A DNA stretch of 53,891 nucleotides from an uncultured Prevotellaceae bacterium (GTDB lineage: Bacteria; Bacteroidota; Bacteroidia; Bacteroidales; Bacteroidaceae). Position 1 is the first letter of the stretch. Each line of letters begins with the position of its first letter. Location: positions 1 through 53,891 of the forward strand of contig ONOG01000016.1 of the NCBI GenBank assembly GCA_900319385.1, read 5' to 3'. Both the position numbers and the translations under genes were made by a program. The notes beneath the pieces were generated by a model. That model did not search any database. It worked only from the letters and a program-made list of their open reading frames with translations, and had not been told where the DNA came from. Positions 49,118 to 53,891 of this stretch are shown one piece after another.

Positions 49118-49154
49118 AACACATTTCTTGCAAATCTCTTGCACGAAATGTGTT
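49118..49154. promoter_or_regulatory. Operator-like inverted repeat in the MNT-HEPN promoter
   Basis: AACACATTTC (49118-49127) and GAAATGTGTT (49145-49154) are perfect 10-bp arms that bracket the -33 box of the promoter 49138-49169. A toxin-antitoxin repressor binding here would block RNA polymerase. Confidence 0.65.
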
Positions 49155-49169
49155 TTTTCTATATCTTTG
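49138..49169 (+). promoter_or_regulatory. Promoter of the MNT-HEPN operon
   Basis: CTTG (49138-49141), 20-nt spacer, TATCTTTG (49162-49169); 21 nt before the antitoxin start codon. Confidence 0.68.
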
Positions 49170-49190
49170 CAGTTTCAAGACGAGCAACAC

Positions 49191-49505
49191 ATGACAGGGA
49201 AAGCAATAAAAAAGATTAAGGAAATTGCCACCAAAATGATTCCTGAAGGCGGTGAGGCATATCTGTACGGTTCGCGTGCCAGAGGCGATGCGCACCAGCA
49301 TTCAGATTGGGACATTCTCATTCTGCTGGACAAGGACCGCCTTGAACAGTCTGACTACGAAAATGTTAGTTATCCCTTCGTCCTACTGGGCTGCGATTTG
49401 CACGAAGAAATCAACCCCATAATGTATACCAAGAAAGAATGGGACTCGTACCGAATCACCCCTTTTTACGAAAACGTAAGACGCGAGGGAATACAAATAC
49501 TTTAA
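49191..49505 (+). CDS. MNT-type nucleotidyltransferase antitoxin
   Basis: A 104-aa minimal nucleotidyltransferase. Its active-site pattern is YGSRARGDAHQHSDWDILILL: GS, then Asp-x-Asp (DWD), the metal-binding pair. In known MNT-HEPN pairs this enzyme neutralises the HEPN toxin by adding AMP to a tyrosine near the toxin's active site. Start at MTGKAIKKIKE; the frame upstream overlaps the promoter. It is 4 nt upstream of the HEPN gene. Confidence 0.9.
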   Translation: MTGKAIKKIKEIATKMIPEGGEAYLYGSRARGDAHQHSDWDILILLDKDRLEQSDYENVSYPFVLLGCDLHEEINPIMYTKKEWDSYRITPFYENVRREGIQIL

Positions 49506-49509
49506 TGCC

Positions 49510-49899
49510 ATGACTTCAGAAGAAAGACAAACACTCATAACACTACAGCGCAGCAAGGCTCTTCGTTTTCTGAAAGATGCTGACGACATGGTTGAACAGC
49601 AACGTTGGGACTTGGCAGCCAACAGGTATTATTATGCCTGTTTTCACGCCGTGCAGTCATTGTTCATCAAAGATGGGCTTTCGGCACACAAACATTCAAG
49701 TTTAGTCAGCCTATTCAGCCAGCACTATGTCAAGACAGGAAAAGCGTCCATCCACTATGGCGGCTTCTTGGCCCGTATGATGCAACTACGTCAAAAAGCC
49801 GACTATAACTGCTACTATGATATCGACGAAAAGGACGTCAAAGAAATTGTTTCACTGTCCCACGACTTCATTACTATGATTTCATCACTGATTGATTAG
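49510..49899 (+). CDS. HEPN-domain toxin (ribonuclease)
   Basis: A 129-aa HEPN protein with the catalytic R-x6-H motif in AANRYYYACFHAVQSLF; the YYY right after the Arg contains likely targets for AMPylation by the MNT partner. HEPN toxins cut RNA, often tRNA. All-helical. It follows the antitoxin gene by 4 nt, giving the standard two-gene layout. Confidence 0.9.
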   Translation: MTSEERQTLITLQRSKALRFLKDADDMVEQQRWDLAANRYYYACFHAVQSLFIKDGLSAHKHSSLVSLFSQHYVKTGKASIHYGGFLARMMQLRQKADYNCYYDIDEKDVKEIVSLSHDFITMISSLID

Positions 49900-49942
49900 G
49901 AAGAAGCCACCCGATGAACTCTGCCAGTATAATATGTTAGAG

Positions 49943-49950
49943 TATATTTG
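49943..49950 (+). promoter_or_regulatory. -7 box before the AT-rich orphan gene
   Basis: TATATTTG fits TAnnTTTG; no good -33 box. It is 15 nt before the ATG at 49966. Confidence 0.4.
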
Positions 49951-49965
49951 ATTATTTCTATTTTT

Positions 49966-50754
49966 ATGATCCCTCAAGAAGAATATATAAAGTTGTGGAA
50001 ACAAGCAATACATTTGTGTGAGACAGAACCAAACATAAATGAAGCAGTTTCTTTTGTACACAGTTATTATAATCATAATGAAAAATTTACATGTTTAGAT
50101 GAAAAAACACTTTTTATGGTTTTCATCGGACTTGTAGTTTATGAGGAAAGATTCTGTTTGCAATATGGTAGCACTTCCCCTGCTACATGGTGTTTCCACG
50201 AAATTTTAAGTAGAATGAACAATGGCAAATATGATAAAGAGCTGACATACGATATCGGAGATTGGGCAGCAAGATATGCTAAAAATCCATACATCCCTAT
50301 GGGAACATGTCGTGGATTTGGACCTAGGGCGTACATAAAGTTCGAGCAAGAACGAAAACTTAGGGAATTTGAACATTTACGAAGAATGCGCAAACAACAG
50401 GATGCAAAAGAAAAAAGGACCAAGAAACACATATTAGAAGCACAAAATAAAATTAAAGTTGCAAAGAAGAGACAACAAGAAAGATTGGCTATTCTTCAAG
50501 ACTTGAGAAACAAAACTATCCCAGAAGCTTTAAAATATATAGCAGAAAGTAGGAAATCCATTTTTTATTTTATCGAAATAATTAAGGAATGGTTTGCTAG
50601 TCAGCGCCTTACCAATGACCAAAAAGAAAGCATATTGCAATTATTCCCTAACAAATCAACAAAACATAATATAAAGATAAAAAAACAGCTCTTAGAATTG
50701 TATTTGAACAAAAAACACCAAGCTGATATAGATAACTATATGATGGTTACTTAA
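49966..50754 (+). CDS. Unrecognised AT-rich protein with coiled coil
   Basis: A 262-aa protein I do not recognise. The N-terminal third is globular (MIPQEEYIKLWKQ ... EKTLFMVFIGLVVYEERF), then NPYIPMGTCRGFGPRAYIKF, which looks like a conserved surface loop, then a long charged coiled coil (about 120-195, rich in Lys, Arg, Gln and Glu) and a short helical tail. No signal peptide. Much more AT-rich than its neighbours and placed right after the toxin-antitoxin pair, so it is probably acquired with it. The ATG at 49966 is preferred over an upstream TTG (49948), which lies in the -7 box. Confidence 0.7.
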   Translation: MIPQEEYIKLWKQAIHLCETEPNINEAVSFVHSYYNHNEKFTCLDEKTLFMVFIGLVVYEERFCLQYGSTSPATWCFHEILSRMNNGKYDKELTYDIGDWAARYAKNPYIPMGTCRGFGPRAYIKFEQERKLREFEHLRRMRKQQDAKEKRTKKHILEAQNKIKVAKKRQQERLAILQDLRNKTIPEALKYIAESRKSIFYFIEIIKEWFASQRLTNDQKESILQLFPNKSTKHNIKIKKQLLELYLNKKHQADIDNYMMVT

Positions 50755-50791
50755 TTAGTTTGTCGTAACCGGTCTGAATACTCCATAAACT

Positions 50792-51088
50792 ATGTGTAAG
50801 TATTATCTATATCTCTTTCTTGCAACCCTTCTGCTCCTCTGCCTTGCCCCTATGCCGTATGGCTACTACACGTTCATTCGATTTGTAGCGATGGTGGCGT
50901 TTAGCGTGATGGCCTACATGTATTACCAAAAAGAGGCGAAGGCGTGGGCAGTGACGTTCGGGGCGTTGGCTGTGCTGTTCCAACCACTGGTGAAGATTGC
51001 GCTGGGACGGACGATGTGGAATGTCGTAGATGTTGCCGTGGCGGTGCTGCTCGTCATCTGTTTCTTTCGCGAAAAAGCAAGAGGATGA
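50792..51088 (+). CDS. Small membrane protein (DUF6804-like)
   Basis: A 98-aa protein with three or four hydrophobic helices: an N-terminal one (YYLYLFLATLLLLCLA), then FIRFVAMVAFSVMAYMYY, and AVTFGALAVLFQPLVKIALG and VVDVAVAVLLVICFF. It resembles small DUF6804 membrane proteins of Bacteroidetes; the role is unknown. GC content returns to host level here. Confidence 0.75.
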   Translation: MCKYYLYLFLATLLLLCLAPMPYGYYTFIRFVAMVAFSVMAYMYYQKEAKAWAVTFGALAVLFQPLVKIALGRTMWNVVDVAVAVLLVICFFREKARG

Positions 51089-51102
51089 AACAGGTGTAGG
51101 GC

Positions 51103-52437
51103 TCACTCCCACACCACCAGTTCTCGGGAGAGGGTGATGCGCTTGGGTTCGGCACGCTGACCAGTGATGTAGTAGTGTTGGGCGAGGCGGTCGTCGAACC
51201 GAGTGAGGAAGGCGGCACGGATGCGGGCGCATTTTTCGTTGATAGAGTTCGAGAGGGGGTTGGTGACGTCTTCGATGCTGGAGCGGGCACGTGCGGTGAG
51301 CCCTGTGGGGCGGAGCATACGATAGAGGTCGGTGAGTTCTTGGCGGTAGTCGGGCAGGTCCTTGAAGGCGATGCCTTCGGGATGGCGCAGGAACAGAAGA
51401 TAGACGGCCTTGACGAGGGGCTCCATCTTGATTTCCATATTGCTGTAGTCGGGCAGGAGCACACGATGGTCGCTTGTGATGACGAGTCGGCTCAACTTGT
51501 CCTCGACACGGAAGAGGGTTTCGAGAATATACTCGGCCACACCATGCTGACGCAACCGATCGACACGTTCCTTCACTTCTTCCATCAGCCGACCGATGTC
51601 GTCGGTGACGACTTGCTTCTCTTTCGGTTCAGCTCCCGTCTGAGGCTGACGGCGAGGACGTGACAGGCTACGCTGGCTGTCGTCAATGTCGCCGAGGACA
51701 ATGGCGTTCCCTCTGCTCAGGGAATCGCATTTCTTTGGGGGGTTGTAATCGGCATCCAGGTTCCAGATGGGGCCCATAATACGTTTGAGCCACATCATGA
51801 CGGTACTGACATGGTGAATGGGGAGAAATACGGCTGTCGAGTTGGGCTGGTTCAGCAAACGTCCGGGACAGAGAAAACCTCGCTTCAAATTCATGCGGAC
51901 AGATTTGTCTGCAATGAACTGCAACATGAAGTCGTTGCGGACATACTGCTGAAGATAGGGCGGCTGTGTAGGTAAAGAGGGATGCCGGTAGCGTGCAGCC
52001 CCACCATAGATGAGTTCGGGGACGAGTTTCGGCAGATAGACGATTTTCAGATGGGTGTACGCTGTTATATCCTGGATATAGTCGGGCAGGTTTTGCAGAA
52101 AGTTGTTGACATCCTCATCCTCCTCGCTGGCCACATAAATCAGTTCGTTGTCCAAACCTGGAAACTCTTTTGTCAGTTGCACGACGATGGGTTCCAAGGC
52201 ACGTGGCGCCGGCTCGTCTGTTGTCGGTTCTGTAGGCACGTCCTTGGAGATATCTTCTTTCGGCTCCTCCCCCACGAAGCGCTGTGGTTCGGGCTGTGAT
52301 GGCTGCGGATTAGTTGTTTTTTGAGTTGACCGACGACTTGACCTGCGCGACAGCGTATAGACCACCGAAAGGCACACGATTAGCAAGAGAAATAGTGTCC
52401 ACATGTCAACTGCCAAGATTGGGAATATTGTCATCAT
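51103..52437 (-). CDS. Membrane-anchored hypothetical protein
   Basis: A 444-aa protein with a single N-terminal helix (about 8-27, MWTLFLLLIVCLSVVYTL), then a Pro/Glu/Thr-rich linker (about 35-80) and a large soluble part. The C-terminal 110 residues, starting MEPLVKAVYLLFLRHPEGI and containing LPDYRQELTDLYRML, look like a compact conserved helical domain that I have no name for. It may be a membrane-tethered sensor or scaffold. Starts at either of two adjacent Mets. Divergent from the vWA gene, with a shared 140-bp promoter region. Confidence 0.72.
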   Translation of the reverse strand: MMTIFPILAVDMWTLFLLLIVCLSVVYTLSRRSSRRSTQKTTNPQPSQPEPQRFVGEEPKEDISKDVPTEPTTDEPAPRALEPIVVQLTKEFPGLDNELIYVASEEDEDVNNFLQNLPDYIQDITAYTHLKIVYLPKLVPELIYGGAARYRHPSLPTQPPYLQQYVRNDFMLQFIADKSVRMNLKRGFLCPGRLLNQPNSTAVFLPIHHVSTVMMWLKRIMGPIWNLDADYNPPKKCDSLSRGNAIVLGDIDDSQRSLSRPRRQPQTGAEPKEKQVVTDDIGRLMEEVKERVDRLRQHGVAEYILETLFRVEDKLSRLVITSDHRVLLPDYSNMEIKMEPLVKAVYLLFLRHPEGIAFKDLPDYRQELTDLYRMLRPTGLTARARSSIEDVTNPLSNSINEKCARIRAAFLTRFDDRLAQHYYITGQRAEPKRITLSRELVVWE

Positions 52438-52463
52438 GATACTGGTAAAACTTTTTATTGCGA

Positions 52464-52495
52464 CAAATGTAGCAAGAAATAACTATTTTCGCAAG
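52464..52495 (-). promoter_or_regulatory. Promoter of the membrane-anchored hypothetical gene
   Basis: Minus strand: CTTG (52492-52495), 20-nt spacer, TACATTTG (52464-52471). Confidence 0.62.
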
Positions 52496-52513
52496 GCTTG
52501 CGAACGATTTTTT

Positions 52514-52545
52514 GTTGCGCAAGCATCAATTATCCACTACTTTTG
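52514..52545 (+). promoter_or_regulatory. Promoter of the vWA gene
   Basis: GTTG (52514-52517), 20-nt spacer, TACTTTTG (52538-52545); 32 nt before the start codon. Back to back with the minus-strand promoter, 18 nt apart. Confidence 0.62.
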
Positions 52546-52577
52546 CAGCGGTGTCTAACCCTTAAATTGTTTTTATT

Positions 52578-53348
52578 ATGTCACAGAAAATCTTCAATCT
52601 CATCCTGCTCGACGAGAGCGGTTCGATGTCAATCATTGAGAAAGCAGCCGTCGGAGGTATCAACGAGACCTTGCAGTCCATTCGTCAGGCACAGCAACAA
52701 CACCCCGACCAGGAGCATTTTGTCACCCTCGCCACCTTCCATGGCGGTTCCTACACCGTGAAGTACGACCGTAATCCAGCTCCAGAAACGAAGGACCTGG
52801 AACGCTACAACCCTGGGGGCTCCACTCCGTTGTTCGATGCCATGGGGCGCAGCATCACTGAATTGCGGAGTCATGTCTGCGACGACGATGCCGTGCTTGT
52901 CACGATTATCACCGACGGTGAAGAAAACAGTTCGGTCGAGTATAGCGGGCAAGCCATCAAGCAACTGGTGAGCGAGATGAGGAATCAGGGCTGGGTGTTC
53001 TCCTATATCGGGACCAATCAGGATGTCGATGCCGTGGCCGACCAGCTTGGTATCCACAGTCGCATGAACTATGACTATTCTGATGTTGGCATGCAGGATG
53101 CCATACGCAAGGAACGCAAGCAACGGATGGTGATGTATAGTCGTATTGCCAACGAAGGGACAGGCTTTTTCAAAGACGATCCCGACTACGACTATCTGGA
53201 TAACAGCCGTAAACCATCCCGACCTCGTCGTGATTCAAAACCGACTGCCCCAGTTCCAGATGCCACACAGCCCGCGGACACGACGCCTGACGACGCCAAG
53301 CAGGCTGCACACCGCAGCATCTGGCAACGCATCTTCGGGCTGGGATAG
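52578..53348 (+). CDS. von Willebrand factor A domain protein
   Basis: A 256-aa cytoplasmic protein. vWA domain (about 1-190) with the metal-ion-dependent adhesion site: DESGSMS (D-x-S-x-S) at about 12-18, the Thr in GGSTPLFDAM, and the Asp in VTIITDGEENSS. The C-terminal 60 residues are Pro/Arg-rich and probably disordered (RKPSRPRRDSKPTAPVPD). Such proteins bind partners through the metal site and often pair with kinases or PP2C phosphatases; here the neighbours are a membrane-anchored unknown and a repeat protein. Confidence 0.88.
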   Translation: MSQKIFNLILLDESGSMSIIEKAAVGGINETLQSIRQAQQQHPDQEHFVTLATFHGGSYTVKYDRNPAPETKDLERYNPGGSTPLFDAMGRSITELRSHVCDDDAVLVTIITDGEENSSVEYSGQAIKQLVSEMRNQGWVFSYIGTNQDVDAVADQLGIHSRMNYDYSDVGMQDAIRKERKQRMVMYSRIANEGTGFFKDDPDYDYLDNSRKPSRPRRDSKPTAPVPDATQPADTTPDDAKQAAHRSIWQRIFGLG

Positions 53349-53398
53349 CATATGAGAAACCCCACATCTTCTTCCATCTTTTCCTGGACAAGCCTGTA

Positions 53399-53448
53399 AA
53401 CACGATGAAGTCCCATTGCCACCATCGACAATGGGACTTCATCGTGTT
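53399..53448. terminator. Bidirectional terminator between vWA gene and repeat-protein gene
   Basis: AACACGATGAAGTCCCATTG (53399-53418) and its perfect complement (53429-53448) form a 20-bp stem with a 10-nt loop, between convergent genes. Confidence 0.78.
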
Positions 53449-53467
53449 ACTGTATGGCCCCAGCAAA

Positions 53468-53891
53468 TTACCACGTCCAGATGGAAGAATTTGAGTGATT
53501 GCTTCGCTGCTCTGTAGTTCGATTTCCCATATAGTCTGTTGTGGAGGTTGATCTACCTTCCGTCTGTCCATATCGATCCTTGTAGGTTGTCGTAGTATTC
53601 CCCATGTAGTCAGTCGTGGTGGATGAGGAACCGATTGAGTTACCGAAGTTGTCCCGATATCGAGTGTTGATATTACCCAAATAATCTCGGCTGGATTCTT
53701 CTGTTCCTCTCCTATTTCCATACTGGTCACGATGGACGGTTGTTGTATTGCCCAGCGCATCGGTTGAGGTGGTTGACGTACCAATCCTATTGCCATACTG
53801 GTCTCGATGAACAGTGGTTATGTTACCTAAACCATCGGTCGATGATGTCGAAGTGCCTGTTCTGTTGCCATACTGGTCTCGATGGACTGTC
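53468..53891 (-). CDS. 25-aa tandem-repeat protein, C-terminal part (runs off the window)
   Basis: 140 codons and a stop; the start lies beyond the right edge. It consists of 75-bp, 25-residue repeats of the form VHRDQYGNRxGTSTTSTDxLGNTTT, nearly identical towards the window edge and more diverged towards the C-terminus (TYKDRYGQTEGRSTSTTDYMGN). Each unit has two aromatic/leucine-Gly-Asn turns (YGN and LGN), 14 residues apart. The protein ends NHSNSSIWTW. The repeats are Thr/Ser/Gly/Asn-rich and suggest a beta-rich structural or surface protein, loosely like YD/RHS repeats, but I cannot name a family. The 208-aa frame at 53170-53796 is a shadow of this gene. Confidence 0.72.
   Translation of the reverse strand, partial: TVHRDQYGNRTGTSTSSTDGLGNITTVHRDQYGNRIGTSTTSTDALGNTTTVHRDQYGNRRGTEESSRDYLGNINTRYRDNFGNSIGSSSTTTDYMGNTTTTYKDRYGQTEGRSTSTTDYMGNRTTEQRSNHSNSSIWTW

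Noticed and set aside
53170..53796. Minus-strand open frame of 208 aa at the right edge
   Set aside because: It covers the convergent vWA gene, the terminator and the repeat gene in a different frame; the 25-aa repeat frame ending at 53468 is far more regular.
1..53891. tRNA genes, rRNA genes and CRISPR arrays
   Set aside because: No cloverleaf with a T-arm GGTTCGAATCC-like motif and CCA context was seen, and the tandem repeats present lack unique spacers between identical repeats.

Overview
The window looks like chromosome of a Bacteroidales bacterium, most probably Prevotella-like. The signs are: promoters of the Bacteroidetes type (TTTG, about 20 nt, then TAnnTTTG) in front of many genes; almost no Shine-Dalgarno sequences; the purM - prfA - pyrF gene order; an rseC-rnfBCDGEA operon; a HU-CCDC81/SPOR protein; and an S16 protein with an Ala/Glu-rich tail. 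Most genes are GC-rich (estimated by eye). About 21.9-26.0 kb and 50.0-50.75 kb are clearly AT-rich and look acquired.

Layout. 0-5.2 kb, minus strand: a redox and detoxification group (two flavodoxin-type reductases, a Nim-like flavoprotein, an SMR exporter, a sugar O-acetyltransferase, MmcQ/YjbR and TIGR04076 proteins) and a MltF-like lytic transglycosylase lipoprotein. 5.4-8.2 kb: galE and a secreted TPR protein. 8.5-15.1 kb: purM, a GxxExxY nuclease-fold gene flanked by terminal inverted repeats, prfA, a DUF4153 membrane protein, pyrF and a membrane metallophosphoesterase. 15.5-19.7 kb: an HD hydrolase, a DUF362 protein and a TonB-dependent receptor. 19.8-26.0 kb: an accessory island with a polyvalent-type kinase, a probable structured RNA with its own promoter and terminator, and a restriction-modification pair. 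The large member of the pair joins GIY-YIG nuclease, SF2 helicase and N6-adenine methylase in one chain, but an in-frame TGA cuts it just after Walker A. 26.1-29.0 kb: bcp, rpsP, pth, rplY. 29.4-36.1 kb: a 1635-aa secreted beta-helix/FG-GAP protein and a TlpA-like thioredoxin. 36.5-42.2 kb: rseC-rnfBCDGEA, the ion-pumping ferredoxin:NAD oxidoreductase. 42.3-45.7 kb, minus strand: HU-CCDC81/SPOR, FHA and two AraC regulators. 46.4-53.9 kb: aspS, a class A acid phosphatase, an MNT-HEPN toxin-antitoxin pair, an AT-rich orphan, a small membrane protein, a membrane-anchored unknown, a vWA protein, and the end of a 25-aa repeat protein that leaves the window.

The intergenic DNA is crowded with short repeat families. 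(i) A hairpin of TTTAGTG heptads occurs three times, each time directly before a start codon and in the same orientation relative to that gene. (ii) AGTTGACA octads, CTTTTCA heptads and TTAATTT heptads fill the 5' leaders of at least six genes. (iii) An 82-bp element occurs three times. (iv) Two ~90-bp blocks of 21-bp repeats have terminal inverted repeats. (v) GC-rich REP-like palindromes occur several times, one of them inside a coding sequence. These leader repeats, the structured RNA in the defence island, and the nuclease gene with inverted repeats are the most likely places for undescribed biology. No tRNA, rRNA or CRISPR array was seen. All similarity statements rest on reading motifs by eye; no searches were run.
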